64,000 bases of DNA from Armatimonadaceae bacterium (GCA_030446525.1 JAUJNC010000010.1:3013-67012); one strand, 5' to 3'; positions 47,988 to 59,285 are shown, counted from the stretch's first letter. Numbers and translations are program-made. The notes: generated by a model not told the origin, from the sequence alone.

Positions 47988-49837
47988 CTACTGAACTGTC
48001 AGCTCCGGCCAGAGCGACGTCTCGCGCGCGTTCACGTTGATCCCCAGGGTCGAGACTGCCGCGTTGTGCAGCCCCAGGCTGATCACCGTCTGCCCCGCCG
48101 CTTTCTGTGCCCGCACATAGTCGGTCACGTCTACCTCGTACCAGGCGTAGGTAGTGCTCAGCACGCGCACGCTGCCCAGCGCGCTGCCGAGCGACGGCTT
48201 GTTGTTCCAGGTCAGCCCGCGCTCGGTCCAGCCCGTGTCGGCCACCGCGTGCACGCTGACCTCCACGGCCGGGGCGCCGGCACGGCTCAGGCCGGCAGAG
48301 AAGCTCAGAGTGGCGCGGCGGATGGCGCCGGGGGCGCCGCTGATGTCGAACTTGAGGTAGGCGTCGCGGTTGTTGCCGGCGCCGGCTGTCTTAACGGTGA
48401 GTCGCCTGGCCCTGCCGTAGTTGGCGTCGGCGTCGGCGGCGTCGCGCACGAACGCGTCCGCCGTAGGGCGCAGGAAGACGATCACGGTGACGTCGACCGC
48501 GCCCGACGCGGTCGCCCACTGGTCGTCGAGTGGCCACGGCGGTCAGTCGGTAGCTGCCGACCGGCGCGGCCGCCCAGGTGACGCTGTACGGGGCGGCGGT
48601 GACTTCGCCGATCTTGCCGTCGCTCACCCCGTCGCCCGCAAAGAACTCGACCTTGCGGATCGCGCCGTCGCCGTCGCCAGCGACGGCGCTGATCGTGATG
48701 TCCGCGGGCGCCTCGAAGAGCGCGCCGTCGCCCGGCTCGGTGATGCGTATGGTCGGCGGCTGATTGACCGGGCTCATCACGAAACCTTCCGACCTGCCCT
48801 GGTAGGTGCCATAGCCCACGATCTGGCCCCGGTCATTGATGCCGCTGGCGACCAGGTTCGTCCAGCCGGATCCGGCGGGAAGAAGGCTGCTCAGGCTCAG
48901 CATGCCGGTGCGCGCGCTCCAGAAGAAGCTGTCCGAGCGAGGAGGGACGGAGGAGCCTGTGCAGGGTGCCGACGACCAGGCCGTTGTTGTTGATGGCGAG
49001 CGCGCGGCTCGCCGTGTAGCCGGGGAGGACACCCAGGTCCGTCATACCGCTTTCGCTGTCCCAGAGGAAAGCGCGTTGTTGGCTGGGGGTCGTCTCGGCG
49101 TAGCCGACAACCTGCCCGGCATCATTAACGGCGCTGGCGTGGCCGCGCGTGTGGCCGGGGAGCACCCCGAGGCTCTGCATCTCGCCGGGGTCGGACACGC
49201 CGTCGCCGTCGGCGTCGCTCCACAGGAAGGCGCGCTGCGCGCCGCCGCCGTCCAGCGACGAACCGGCGACCTGCCCTGGCTGTTGATGGCCGCCGCTGAG
49301 CCTGCGGCCGCCCCCCAGCGTGCCCAGATCTACCGGGCTCCCGCCGTCCCAAAGCGTCGCGCGCTGGCCGCCGGAAGTGCCGGCCACTTGATCCTTGTCG
49401 TTGACGGCGCCGGCCGCGGCCTCGGAGTGGCCGGGCAGTGGCGGGAGGATCCGCCTGCCCCCGGCGGCGGTCCACACGAAGGCGCTCACCGGGGTGAACA
49501 CCCCGAGCCGGCTGTCCCCGACGACACGCCCGTTGTTGTTGATGTCCCGGGCGTAGTCACGGTACGCCTCGATGATCTTGGTCAATCCGGTGCCGGCGGT
49601 CCATAGCCAGGAGGCGGTCTGGCTGCTGGACCCGCCCTGGGTCGAAGCCGTGCCGACCACCTGGCCGTTGTCGTTGATGCCGGTGGCGATACTGCTCATG
49701 TAGCCACCGTTGCCGCCGCCCACGGGTATGCCGGTGTTGACGATCGTGTACCCGGGATCGGCGGTGGCGGGCCGGGCAAGAGCGGCGCCGAGCAGCGCGA
49801 GCGAGGCCAGCGTGGGTCCGGTCAAACGTAACTTCAT
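47988..49837 (-). CDS. Secreted HAF-repeat protein with Ig-like and DNRLRE domains (frameshifted)
   Basis: About 616 residues. ATG at 49837 with AAGGAG upstream; signal peptide GPTLASLALLGAALARPATA. Six or so repeats of the form GINDNGQVVG, DINNNGRVVG, AVNDKDQVAG and AINNNGLVVG are the extracellular HAF family. An Ig-like region follows (PPTIRITEPGDGALFEAPAD), then a C-terminal DNRLRE domain (PTADAFVRDAADADANYG; TVISLGLHNAAVSTLGINVN). Shifts near 49290, 48960 and 48530. Likely cell-surface or released; binds carbohydrate or is structural. Confidence 0.82.
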
Positions 49838-49852
49838 GGTGTTCTCCTTCCA

Positions 49853-49970
49853 GCACGGCGCGGCGGATGGTGCGCGGGGCGCCGCTGATGTCGAACTTGA
49901 CGTAAGCGTCGCGGTTGTAGCCGACGTTCTCCGTCTTGACGCTGAGCGCGCCGGCGGGGCGTATTGCGCC
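49853..49970 (-). pseudogene. Remnant of a second DNRLRE-domain gene
   Basis: The minus strand encodes SVKTENVGYNRDAYVKFDIS followed by GAPRTIRRAVLE, closely matching the DNRLRE domain of the neighbouring gene (NRDAYLKFDISGAPGAIRRA). It has no start or continuation, so it is a duplicated fragment or the trace of a rearrangement. Confidence 0.6.
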
Positions 49971-50045
49971 CCGCTTACCCGGCGCGTGGCAAGCAAGGTA
50001 AAAGCAACCCGGTGCAGGGCAGGACGAGAGACAGGAAGCGGCGGT

Positions 50046-51449
50046 TTATGTCTGCCGCGTGTCGCCGATCACGGCGTCCATCTGCTCGTTCGTGAGGAGC
50101 CCGCGCTCCAGGACCAGCTCGCGGATGCTGCGGCCGGTCCGCACCGACTCCTTGGCGATCTCGGCGGCGGCGTTGTAGCCGATCGTCTCGTTCAGGATCG
50201 TAGCCAGGCCGACGGACCGGTTCAGGAAATAGGCGCACTGCTCGGGGTCGGCCTCGATGCCGGCGACGCAGCGGTCGGTGAAGACGCGCAGGGCGTTGGT
50301 CAGGACGGTCTCGGAAAGCAGCAGGTTCCACGCCATCACGGGCATCATGACGTTGAGCTCGAGCCTGGCCGGCCTGGGCGGCGTAGGCGATGGTCGTGTC
50401 GCAGCCCAGCACCTGGAAGCAGACCATGTTCAGCATCTCGGCCATCACGGGGTTGACCTTGCCGGGCATGATCGAGGACCCCGGCTGACCGGCGGCAGCC
50501 GGATCTCGGCCAGCCCGGTGCGCGGCCCCGACGCCAGCAGCCGCAGGTCGTTGGCGATGCGGGTGAGCCTCGAGGCCGAGCGAGCGCAGGGACGAAGAGA
50601 ACTCGGCCACGGCCATCTGGCTCTGCATCCTCGACCGGGTCGTCGCCCGGCCGGACCGGGAGGCCGGTCGCCTCGCGCAGTTGCCGGACGACGCGGGGGC
50701 GGTACTCGGGGCCGGCGTTCAGGCCCGTGCCCGTGGCCGTGCCGCCGATGCCGAGCCTCCGCCAGCCCGTCCGAAACCTGCCCGATCCGCAGCGCCGCCT
50801 TGCGCAGGGTCTTGCCATAGGCCGCGAACTCCTGCCCGAGACGGATCGGCACGGCGTCCTGCAGGTGCGTCCGCCCGGATTTCAGGATCCCGTCGAACTC
50901 CCGCCCCTTGGCTTCAAACGCCTGGGCGAGGCGCTCCACCTCGGCTTTCAGCGGCCCGGCGAGCGCCAGCCCGGCGAGGCGCATGGCGGTGGGGAAGACG
51001 TCGTTGGTGCTCTGGGCCATGTTCACGTCGTCGTTGGGGTGCACGCCCGCCTTGTAGTCGCCGCGCGGGGCGCCGAGCAGCTCGTTGGCGCGGTTGGCCA
51101 GCACCTCGTTGGCGTTCATGTTGAACGACGTGCCCGCGCCGGCCTGGTACACGTCCACCACGAACTGGTCCCGGTGCCGCCCCGCCAGCACCTCGTCGGC
51201 GGCGCGGACGATGGCGTCGGCCTTGTCCCCCGGCAGGCGACCCAGGTCCCGGTTGGCGAGCGCCGCCGCCTTTTTGACGGTGACGATGGCCTCGACCAGG
51301 GCGGGCCAGGCGCGCAGGCCGCTGATGGGGAAGTTATCGACGGCGCGGGCGGTCTGCACGCCGTACAGCGCCTCCGCGGGCACGGTGAACGTCCCCAGCG
51401 AATCGCGCTCCTCGCGGGTCGCGGCGGACTCATCAACGGGTTGGGTCAT
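50046..51449 (-). CDS. aspA: Aspartate ammonia-lyase (fumarase/aspartase superfamily; frameshifted)
   Basis: About 468 residues. The N-terminal half is in one frame: [60 protein letters not shown] and [18 protein letters not shown]. The catalytic-serine signature [16 protein letters not shown] is present after shifts near 50490, 50580 and 50760. AGAGTS and the C-terminal [20 protein letters not shown] favour aspartase over fumarase (GSGTQ), but fumarase cannot be excluded. It interconverts aspartate with fumarate and ammonia. GAGGAGA precedes the ATG. It is divergent from the aminotransferase. Confidence 0.8.
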
Positions 51450-51549
51450 GACGGGGTTCTCCTCGGGATATACTACGCTTTTATACCCCGATTCTCCTGC
51501 GCCTGTGGTACACTGCTACGGAAATGCCCCGTCCCGGAGGAGGAACGCC

Positions 51550-52821
51550 ATGGACGCCGCGGAGGCGCAGCGGATAACGGAAGAGACCATCGAGAAGTAC
51601 CAGAACTATGTCAATCCCACGCTGCTGGGGCTGCTGAAGCTGGGCGGCTTCGACAAGATCGAGTGGGAAGGCTGCGGCGCGGTCCTCCGTGACCTGGAGG
51701 GCAACGAGTACATCGACTGCCTGGGCGGCTACGGCGTCTTCTCCCTGGGCCACGCCCACCCCAGGGTGGTCGAGGCCGTCGTGGACCAGGTGCGCCGCCT
51801 GCCGCTCTCTTCCAAGACGTTCCTGAACAAGCCGCTCGCCGACCTGGCCGAACGGCTGGCGCAGGTCGCCCCGGGCGACCTGCAATACACTTTTATGTGC
51901 AACTCCGGCGCCGAGGCGGTCGAGGGCGCGCTCAAGATCGCCCGCATGGCGACCGGCCGGCCGCGGATCGTCGCCGCCGTCGGCGGCTACCACGGCAAGA
52001 CCCTGGGGGCGCTGACCGCCTCGGGCCGCGAGGTGTTCCGCGCCCCGTTCGAGCCGCTGCTCCCGGGCTTCGCCCATGTCCCCTACGGGGACGCGGCCGC
52101 CTTGGCCGGGGCGGTGGACGAGAGCACCGCGGCTGTGATCCTGGAGCCGGTCCAGGGGGAGAACGGCATCCGCATCCCGCCGCCGGACTACCTGGGCGCG
52201 GCGCGCCGCCTGTGCGACGAGCGGGGCGCGCTGCTCATCCTGGACGAGGTGCAGACCGGGCTGGGGCGCACGGGCAAGATGTTCGCGTCCGAGCACTGGG
52301 GCGTGGCCCCCGACATCATGACGCTGGCCAAGGCGCTCGGCGGCGGCGTCATCCCCGCCGGGGCGTTCCTGGCGACGCCCGGTATCTGGGAGGCCGTCTT
52401 CCGCGAGAACCCGCTGATCCACACGTCCACCTTCGGCGGCTCCGAGGTCGCGTGTGCGGCGGCGCTCGCGACCCTGGACGTCATCACAGAGGAAGACCTG
52501 CCCGTGCAGGCCGCCGCGAAGGGCGAGCGGCTGCTGCGGGGCCTTCAGGACGTGCAGGCCCGCTACCCGGACCTGCTCGTGGAGGCGCGCGGCCTGGGGC
52601 TGATGATCGGGGTCGAGTTCGCCGACGCCGACGTCGGCAAGCTGGTCATCGGCGGGCTGGTGCACGGGGGCGTCATCGCGGCCTACACGCTGAACAACCC
52701 CACCGTCCTGCGCTTCGAGCCGCCGCTCGTCATCAGCGACGCGCAGATCGACCACGTCCTGCGCGCCTTCGACGCCGCCGTGGGCGAGGCCCAAAACCTC
52801 CTGGCCGAGTTCCAGGAGTAA
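51550..52821 (+). CDS. patA: Class III aminotransferase, putrescine aminotransferase type
   Basis: Intact 423-residue PLP enzyme. YIDCLGGYGVFSLGHAHPRV, YTFMCNSGAEAVEGALKIAR, GAALLILDEVQTGLGRTGK (as RGALLILDEV...) and LAKALGGGVIPAGAF (Schiff-base Lys) follow the YgjG/PatA pattern closely, more so than acetylornithine aminotransferase, as do LIHTSTFGGSEVACAAALAT and AAYTLNNPTVLRFEPPL. It probably transfers an amino group from putrescine or a related diamine to 2-oxoglutarate. GGAGGAGGAACGCC gives a strong ribosome site. A strong terminator follows. Confidence 0.85.
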   Translation: MDAAEAQRITEETIEKYQNYVNPTLLGLLKLGGFDKIEWEGCGAVLRDLEGNEYIDCLGGYGVFSLGHAHPRVVEAVVDQVRRLPLSSKTFLNKPLADLAERLAQVAPGDLQYTFMCNSGAEAVEGALKIARMATGRPRIVAAVGGYHGKTLGALTASGREVFRAPFEPLLPGFAHVPYGDAAALAGAVDESTAAVILEPVQGENGIRIPPPDYLGAARRLCDERGALLILDEVQTGLGRTGKMFASEHWGVAPDIMTLAKALGGGVIPAGAFLATPGIWEAVFRENPLIHTSTFGGSEVACAAALATLDVITEEDLPVQAAAKGERLLRGLQDVQARYPDLLVEARGLGLMIGVEFADADVGKLVIGGLVHGGVIAAYTLNNPTVLRFEPPLVISDAQIDHVLRAFDAAVGEAQNLLAEFQE

Positions 52822-52860
52822 AAAGCTGCCGCACCGCGGGGACGGAGGTAAAAGATGGGT

Positions 52861-52894
52861 GGCGGGCGCTCTAGGAGCGCCCGCCGCCTTTTTT
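52861..52894 (+). terminator. Intrinsic terminator after the aminotransferase
   Basis: Stem GGCGGGCGCTC (52861-52871) with GAGCGCCCGCC (52875-52885), 3-base loop TAG, then GCC and six T. Confidence 0.9.
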
Positions 52895-52989
52895 GCTGCC
52901 GCCGCCGGGCCTGTTTGCCTGCTGATTGCACGACCACGATGCCGTAGCCGTATAAGATCATCAGCCTGCTTTTATCGTACGGAGGCACG

Positions 52990-54255
52990 TTACCCGTAGC
53001 AAACGTGCGCCGAGTGTTCGACCTGCCGGTGGGACGGCAGAGGTGCGCCGCTACCGGCTGCGCGGCGTACTCCCCTGCTGCGCGCTGTCGGGCGCGCCAG
53101 GTGCCACACGAAGACGCCGTCCTTGTAGCCCCAGGTGTAGTCGTAGAGGGCGGCCAGGCGGTCCAGCACGTCTTTGAGCGGCACGGCGTCGAACGTGTGT
53201 GAGCGGGTGACCCGTTTCCGGAAGCCTTGCTCCTCGATGTAGCTGATCCTGTTCGGGAAGCGAGCGCCTGGAGGGCGTCCGCCAGGGTGGCCCGCTCCAG
53301 TTTCAGGTTCACCTTCGCGTCCAGGCGGGGGTCCCCTCCAGCGCCTCCTTCCGGGAGGCGGCGTCGCCTTTGGCCCCGTACCAGATCGTTGACGGGGGCA
53401 GTGTGGAAGCGATCCGGTCGCTGCGCTCCTTGGGGTCGGTGAGGACGGAGAAATTCAGGTCGAGCGATCCGGATCGCTCGTTGTGCGCGACGATGCGGTA
53501 GCCGGTCGCGCGCGCCAAGGGGTGGACCTCGAACCAGATGCGGGTGTCGTCCAGCGTCTCCGGGGTGATCCCCGAATGGCGGCGGCCTCCCCGCTGGGCG
53601 AGGTCGTCCTGCCGGGCGGCGAACATCTCGCGCAGGTTCTGCTGCATGCCCTGCGGTAGCTCCCGGAACGCCACGCCCTGGGGCGCCGCTCCGGGACCCA
53701 TCGGTCCCGAGTGCTTCCGGATCGCCTGCTGCATCTGGGGGGTGTGTCTGCTCAGGGAGTCCACGAACTCGACGCCCCTGGTGTAGATGACCCGCTCTGC
53801 TTCGCTGCGGGGCCGATACAGATCGAGGCCTGGGCGCGGTCGTAGCGTTCGCGCAGCACCAGCAGGTCCTCGCCCTGCCGCTGCCACTCCCAGTTACGGA
53901 CGGCGGCGATGCTGGCGAGCACGGCCCGGAGCGGCACGTCCCGGTAGGCGAACGACAGCTTGTAGGGGAGCACCTCGTTGCCTTCCGCCGCCAGTTTAGC
54001 GTCCGTCAGGGGGTCTGTACCGCGCAGCGCGTTGGCGACGGTGGTGCTCCGCTTTTTCAGGGTCACCTTCGCGCCCAGGCGCGGGTCGCTCCCGAGCACG
54101 GGTTGGTCAGCCTCCCGTGCCGCCCTTGGTGCGGCCTCCCGAGCCGCCGCAGTCCCCGGAGCCCGCTCCGGGGACGCTTGGCCTAAGCCGGTGCCGGGCA
54201 GCAGGCACAGGGCGAGGGCGGTGACTAACCTTGTTGAAGTGCTGGACAGCATCAT
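52990..54255 (-). CDS. Secreted protein with repeated STN-like domains (frameshifted)
   Basis: About 420 residues. Signal peptide LVTALALCLLPGTGLGQASP. STN-like pieces: LPYKLSFAYRDVPLRAVLAS with NWEWQRQGEDLLVLRERYDR, and at the C-terminus VNLKLERATLADALQALASR, VPLKDVLDRLAALYDYTWGY and KDGVFVWHLARP. The middle part (GVAFRELPQGMQQNLREMFA) has no family. Shifts near 53830, 53320, 53230 and 53160. It resembles the secreted proteins of the ECF operon at 36597-38210. Secretin or TonB-receptor N-terminal folds are the best comparison; no pore domain is present. Confidence 0.62.
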
Positions 54256-54316
54256 TGCCTCTCCGTGGTACAGGATTTCTTCTAGAAGGAGCAGACTCCC
54301 GTGCAGCGGTGAATCT

Positions 54317-54931
54317 TCAATTCGCCGGGGTCGGTGGACTCCCGACCCGGAGGAGTACCCGGCCCCCGGCGTCGAACGGGGGCCGGGTACGCACCTCAAG
54401 GACGTATCTCTTCGGTGCGCGATCCTGATTCCGCGATCCTGTGCGCAAGAACCGTTGGGTTGTCCGGATCGTTATCGTCCATGACGGCCACCCGGAGGCT
54501 CGGTACCTCCAGGTCATCTTGTGCGCGTTGCTCGGCGCGTACCGGAGGGCGAAGTGGTACCCGGAGATCCACATTTCCTGCTGGAACTGCACCGGAGCAT
54601 CGCGCACGTCGCCGGTAGTGATGGGGATGGCGATCTCGTACCCAGGGACGCCGTTCGGGTCGACACCCAACACTATCGGGTTGTCATTGATGTCCCTATA
54701 GCTGGCGATCTCGTCGATGACGTAGTGGCAGTACAACCCTGGAGTGGACCAGTTCGCTGTGAAGCTGTACGGTACCCATTCGGCGTCGTAGCTGCGCGGA
54801 TCTATGCTGATAGACGCGGCGGTGATCTCGGCCGCCCGGATGGGGGCGGCGACGGCCAGGCAGGCCGTGACCAACAAACAGAGCGAGAAGAGGCAGGGGG
54901 TTATCCTGCGCAAAACAGCGGGTGAGTGCAT
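54317..54931 (-). CDS. Secreted protein of unknown function
   Basis: About 205 residues from the ATG at 54931, chosen because AGGAGG lies 6 bases upstream (an in-frame ATG at 54964 has none). Signal peptide CLFSLCLLVTACLAVAAPIR, then a beta-rich, tryptophan/tyrosine-containing region (YDAEWVPYSFTANWSTPGLY; YEIAIPITTGDVRDAPVQFQ). The last 50 residues look frameshifted (about 54500). Family not recognised. Confidence 0.6.
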   Translation of the reverse strand: MHSPAVLRRITPCLFSLCLLVTACLAVAAPIRAAEITAASISIDPRSYDAEWVPYSFTANWSTPGLYCHYVIDEIASYRDINDNPIVLGVDPNGVPGYEIAIPITTGDVRDAPVQFQQEMWISGYHFALRYAPSNAHKMTWRYRASGWPSWTITIRTTQRFLRTGSRNQDRAPKRYVLEVRTRPPFDAGGRVLLRVGSPPTPAN

Positions 54932-55433
54932 CCGTGCCCTCCTATTGGGTGTAATCGGCGTCAACGCCGTGTTGGAACCGCGCTTGTTTTGGTGGAACGA
55001 GAAGCTTAGATCTGCAAGATGCGAAATAGCGGTACTTTGTTGACTGTGGCTTGCCCTAGGTTTGGCACGCTCATTAGGTTGCTTGCTTTCCGTCGCTGTC
55101 CCCGCACGAAATATGGCAGGTGATCCGAAGTCAACAAAGTACCGATAGTAACATGTGGCTCGACGTATGTCAAGGGATTGAAGGAAATTTTTACAAAAAC
55201 TTCGAGGCCGCCCCCTCGGTTGGTCGATCGTGTCTCACCTTCCCTACAGCCCCGCAGTATACGCCGGGCACTGCTCTTCTTCACCTTCCAACGGCCCCTT
55301 GCGTTGCCGATGGCAAGGGCCATTTTATCTGAAAACACGAGAAAACTACTAGAAATATGACTCCTGATGCGCGATAAGAACGAAAAGGGTTTAGAGTGGT
55401 TGCCTGCCGGGTAGAATCCCTACTAATTGCACC
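54932..55433. other. Gene-poor interval with a 15-bp inverted repeat
   Basis: No supportable gene. A 110-codon minus-strand frame (55006-55338) has no ribosome site or family and is probably chance. GGTACTTTGTTGACT (55031-55045) and AGTCAACAAAGTACC (55129-55143) are perfect inverted copies 83 bases apart. Base composition is lower in GC than the neighbours. Confidence 0.55.
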
Positions 55434-56585
55434 GTGCTGCATGTGAAGGGGTTCTCGCAGGTGATAAAGTCTTTGTTCCTTCTGTTCTGGACAGTGCTTC
55501 TGGTCGCGGCGCCGTCCTCTTTTCGCTGCGCGTCCGCCGCGGACGACACGCCGCTGCGCGTCCTTTTCGTCGGCAACAGTCTGACTTTCTACAACGACAT
55601 GCCCATCGTGGTTCAGCGGCTGGCTGCCTCGGCGGACAGGCCGCTGGAGTCGAGGCGGTCACGGACGGCGGTATGACCCTGGAAGAGCATTGGCGTCGGG
55701 GCCAGGTGCAGGCGGCGCTGCAGCAGGGCGGCTGGGACTTCGTGGTCCTGCGGAGTTCAGCACAAGACCCTGGAGACCACCGAGGCGTTTGACCCAGACG
55801 TCCGCCTTTTCGACGCGGAGATCAAATCAGTTGGCGCCAGGACGGTGCTTTTCCAGAACTGGACGCTGGAGGGTTCTCCCGAAGACATCGGGAGGTTGAA
55901 CGCCGTTTACGCCGAGATCGCCGATGAGGTCGAGGCGGTCGTGGCCCCGCTCGGGCAAGCCTGGGACAACGCCCGCCGGGAGGATCCTGAGGTGGGGCTG
56001 TACGTGGACGAAAGACACCCGTCTTTCGAAGGCACCTACCTGGGCGCGTCGGTGCTCTTCGCCACGCTGTACGAACAGAGTCCGGTGGGGCTGACCCCCC
56101 TGCGTCTGAGCCCGGAAGAGGCGGAGTTCCTCCAGGAGGTCGCCTGGGAAACCGCCGGTGGCGCCGGCGGCCTGATCGGGGTGACGGGGGAGTACTTCCA
56201 GGACCTGGACCTCACCAGCCTGGCCCTGGCGCGCGCGGACGCGACGATCGACTTCGACTGGGACTTGGGCGCGCCCGACCCCCTTCTGGACGCGGACACG
56301 TTCTCGGTCCGTTGGACCGGCCAGCTGCGGCCGCGCCACTCGGAGGAGTACACCTTCATCACCACCTCCGACGACGGCGTGCGCCTGTGGGTGAACGGGC
56401 AGCTGGTGATCGACCACTGGACGGACCACGGCGTCACGGAGGACCGGGGCACGATCACTCTCGAGGCAGGTCAGCGCTACGACATCCGGATGGAGTTCTA
56501 CGAGAACGGCGGGTACGCCACCGCGAAACTGGAGTGGCAGAGCGCGCGCCAGGAGCGAGAAATCGTGCCGGAAAGCCGGTTCTAG
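55434..56585 (+). CDS. Secreted SGNH hydrolase with C-terminal PA14 domain (frameshifted)
   Basis: About 382 residues. Signal peptide LFLLFWTVLLVAAPSSFRCA, then the SGNH nucleophile motif RVLFVGNSLTFYNDMP and the catalytic Asp/His block VDERHPSFEGTYLGASVLFA. A PA14-like beta domain follows (FSVRWTGQLRPRHSEEYTFI; TTSDDGVRLWVNGQLVIDHW; YENGGYATAKLEWQS), which in other proteins binds glycans. Shifts near 55650 and 55760. It probably removes acyl groups from an extracellular polysaccharide; the substrate is unknown. Confidence 0.82.
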
Positions 56586-56868
56586 CCCGCGTACGCGGCG
56601 TAGAGGTTGTTACCCGGAGGCCCCGGCAGAAATACCGGTTTCCGCCCGGGTGGCAGTGGTCCGAAAGGAGAACGTTCGGGAGACAGTAAACTTTTTGTGG
56701 CTGATCTATGACGGTGTCCGGGCGGCGAGGAACAAAACCGGCGTCCGGGCAATCCAAATAGTGAAGAGGCTTTACCGCTGCACCGCGCCCTCTTCGGAAC
56801 GAACCAGGCCAAGGTCCGCACGGCCCCGAACCGCCTGGACCGCGCCGCCGCACGAAAGGAACGCGAGT
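56586..56868. other. Leader/intergenic region before the sugar dehydrogenase
   Basis: 283 bases without a gene. It contains a small hairpin CCGAA-AGGAGAACG-TTCGG and two direct copies of GTCCGGGC. No promoter consensus and no known riboswitch class was recognised. Confidence 0.35.
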
Positions 56869-59217
56869 ATGTCCCCCGTCTTCTTCGCCCCGCCGGAGCA
56901 TGTCCTGGCGACAGCAAGGAAGCGGCAACCGCCCCGAGGGCGGGCGCGCCGTCTCTGCCTGTTATTGAGCGCCGTCCTTTTGCTGCTGCTTGCCCACTCT
57001 TCTCCGGCCGCCGAGCTTCCCGACGGCTTCGCCGAGACCCTCGTCGCCGGCGGTCTTGCGGCTCCCACCGCCATGGAGTTCGCCCCGGACGGTCGGCTGT
57101 TCGTGTGCCAGCAGGGCGGGCAGCTGCGCGTCATCAAGGACGGCGCGCTGCTGCCGACGCCGTTCGTGACCGTCGCTGTCGACCCGCAGGGCGAGCGCGG
57201 CCTGCTGGGCGTCACCTTCGACCCTGACTTCGCCGACAACGGGTATGTCTACGTCTACTACACGGCCACCACGCCGGCCGTCCACAACCGTGTCAGCCGC
57301 TTCGTCGCCGACGGGGATGTCGCCCAGGAGGGCAGCGAGGAGATCCTGCTCGAGCTGGACGACCTGAGCGGCGCCACCAACCACAACGGCGGGGCGATGC
57401 ATTTCGGCCCCGACGGCAAGCTGTATGTCGCCGTGGGCGAGAACGCCTACGCGCCCAACGCGCAGACGCTGGACAACCTGCTGGGCAAGATGCTGCGCCT
57501 CAATCCGGACGGCTCGATCCCGGAAGATAACCCGTTCTACGACACCGCCTCGGGCGTCAACCGGGCGATCTGGGCGCTGGGCTTGCGCAACCCGTTCACC
57601 TTCGCCTTCCAGCCCGGCACCGGGCGCCTGTTCATCAACGACGTGGGCCATTACGGCCCGAGCCAGCGCGAGGAGATCAACGACGGGGGGGCGGGGGCGA
57701 ACTACGGCTGGCCGGGCACCGAAGGGTACACCGATGACCCCCGCTTCAACAGCCCCGTGTACGCCTACGACCCCAACGAGGAAGGCGGCTGTGCGATCAC
57801 GGGCGGCACGTTCTACGACCCGCCGGCAGACCAGTTCCCCGACGAGTACCGGGGCAGCTACTTCTTCGCGGACTTTTGCGGCGGCTGGATCCGCCGGATC
57901 GACCCCGCGAACGGCAGCCTGCTGGGCACGTTCGCGACCGGCGTCGCCGAGCCGGTGGATCTGAAGGTGGACGCTGAAGGGAGCCTCTACTACCTGGCCC
58001 GCGGCGCCGGTCAGGTGTACCGGATCCAGTTCACGGACAGCCAGGCGCCCGGCATAACGTGGCACCCGTCGGATCAGACCGTCACCCTGGGGCTATCGGC
58101 GACGTTCAGCGTCGGTGCGGGGGGGACCCCGCCGCTCGCCTACCAGTGGCAGCGGGACGGCGAGGACATCCCCGGCGCCACCGCCCCCAGCTACACCACG
58201 CCGCCCGTGACGATGGACGACAACGGCGCCCGGTTCCGCTGCGTCGTCTCCAACGCGACGGGGAGCGTGACCAGCGACGAGGCGACGCTCACGGCCACCG
58301 CCAACGTGGCGCCGACGGCCGTCATCACCGCCCCCGAGGAGGGGGCGCTGTATGCCGCCGGGGACACGATCGAGTACGCGGGCGCGGGCGCCGACCCGGA
58401 AGACGGCGACCTGCCGGACTCGGCCTTCACCTGGCAGGTGGACTTCCACCACAGCGACCACGTCCACCCCTTCCTCCCGGCCGCCAGCGGGTCGCGGGGC
58501 GGCTCGTTCACGATCCCGACGTCGGGCGAAACGGAAGCCGACGTCTGGTACCGCATCTACCTGACGGTGACGGACTCCGAAGGGATGAGCCACACCACGT
58601 ACCGCGACGTGTCCCCGCGCACGTCCACCGTCACCGTGGAGACGAGCCCCCCCGGCCTGCAGATCACCTACGACTGCCAGCCCCAGACGGCCCCGTTCTC
58701 CGCCGTCAGCGTCGTCGGCATGACCCGGACGCTCGGCGTCCTCTCGCCGCAAACGGTGGACGGCGTCACGTACGACTTTGCCGGGTGGTCCGACGAGGGC
58801 GGCGCGACCCACGACATCACGACCCCGGAAGGCGACGCCACCTATACGGCCGTGTTTACGCCGCGGACCAACGAGGCGGCGTTCGTGTCGCAGTCGGTGC
58901 CGGCCACGATGACGGCGGGGCAAAGCTACGAGGTGTCGGTCACGCTACGCAACGACGGCGGCAACACCTGGACGGAGGCCGAGGCGTATAGTCTGGGCGC
59001 GCAGAACCCGCAGGACAACGTGACCTGGGGCTTGAACCGCGTGCAGATGCCGGGGGAGGTCGCGCCGGGCGAGGAGGTGACCTTCGGCTTCCCCGTCACG
59101 GCCCCGCCCACGCCGGGCACGTACGACTTCCAGTGGCGCATGGTGCAGGAGTACGTCCAGTGGTTCGGCGACTACACGCCCGGCGCCTCGGTGGAGGTCA
59201 GCGCGGCCCCGGACTAA
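56869..59217 (+). CDS. Secreted glucose/sorbosone dehydrogenase-like protein with Ig and NBR1-like domains
   Basis: Intact 782-residue protein; ATG at 56869 with AAAGGA upstream. Signal peptide [20 protein letters not shown]. The beta-propeller of PQQ-dependent sugar dehydrogenases spans about residues 45-395 ([75 protein letters not shown]). Then an Ig-like domain ([20 protein letters not shown]), a PKD-like region ([20 protein letters not shown]), a beta-repeat segment ([20 protein letters not shown]) and a terminal NBR1-type Ig ([20 protein letters not shown]). It likely oxidises sugars outside the cell or is a related binding propeller. Confidence 0.9.
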   Translation: MSPVFFAPPEHVLATARKRQPPRGRARRLCLLLSAVLLLLLAHSSPAAELPDGFAETLVAGGLAAPTAMEFAPDGRLFVCQQGGQLRVIKDGALLPTPFVTVAVDPQGERGLLGVTFDPDFADNGYVYVYYTATTPAVHNRVSRFVADGDVAQEGSEEILLELDDLSGATNHNGGAMHFGPDGKLYVAVGENAYAPNAQTLDNLLGKMLRLNPDGSIPEDNPFYDTASGVNRAIWALGLRNPFTFAFQPGTGRLFINDVGHYGPSQREEINDGGAGANYGWPGTEGYTDDPRFNSPVYAYDPNEEGGCAITGGTFYDPPADQFPDEYRGSYFFADFCGGWIRRIDPANGSLLGTFATGVAEPVDLKVDAEGSLYYLARGAGQVYRIQFTDSQAPGITWHPSDQTVTLGLSATFSVGAGGTPPLAYQWQRDGEDIPGATAPSYTTPPVTMDDNGARFRCVVSNATGSVTSDEATLTATANVAPTAVITAPEEGALYAAGDTIEYAGAGADPEDGDLPDSAFTWQVDFHHSDHVHPFLPAASGSRGGSFTIPTSGETEADVWYRIYLTVTDSEGMSHTTYRDVSPRTSTVTVETSPPGLQITYDCQPQTAPFSAVSVVGMTRTLGVLSPQTVDGVTYDFAGWSDEGGATHDITTPEGDATYTAVFTPRTNEAAFVSQSVPATMTAGQSYEVSVTLRNDGGNTWTEAEAYSLGAQNPQDNVTWGLNRVQMPGEVAPGEEVTFGFPVTAPPTPGTYDFQWRMVQEYVQWFGDYTPGASVEVSAAPD

Positions 59218-59220
59218 AGG

Positions 59221-59255
59221 AGCGGGCCGCCGCCGGTTCCCGGCGGCGGCCCGCT
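59221..59255. terminator. Strong hairpin between convergent genes
   Basis: A 16-base perfect stem (59221-59236 with 59240-59255) and a 3-base loop TTC, between the sugar dehydrogenase and larA stop codons. It lacks a T tract but probably stops transcription in both directions. Confidence 0.65.
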
Positions 59256-59285
59256 GTCTCCACAAAGGCGGTCGTCCCCGCGCCT

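Noticed and set aside
50046..51449. Fumarase (fumC) as the primary call
   Set aside because: AGAGTS and the C-terminal segment fit aspartase better, though the superfamilies overlap and the gene is frameshifted.
55006..55338. A 110-codon minus-strand frame
   Set aside because: No ribosome site, no recognisable family, and it spans the inverted repeat; most likely chance.
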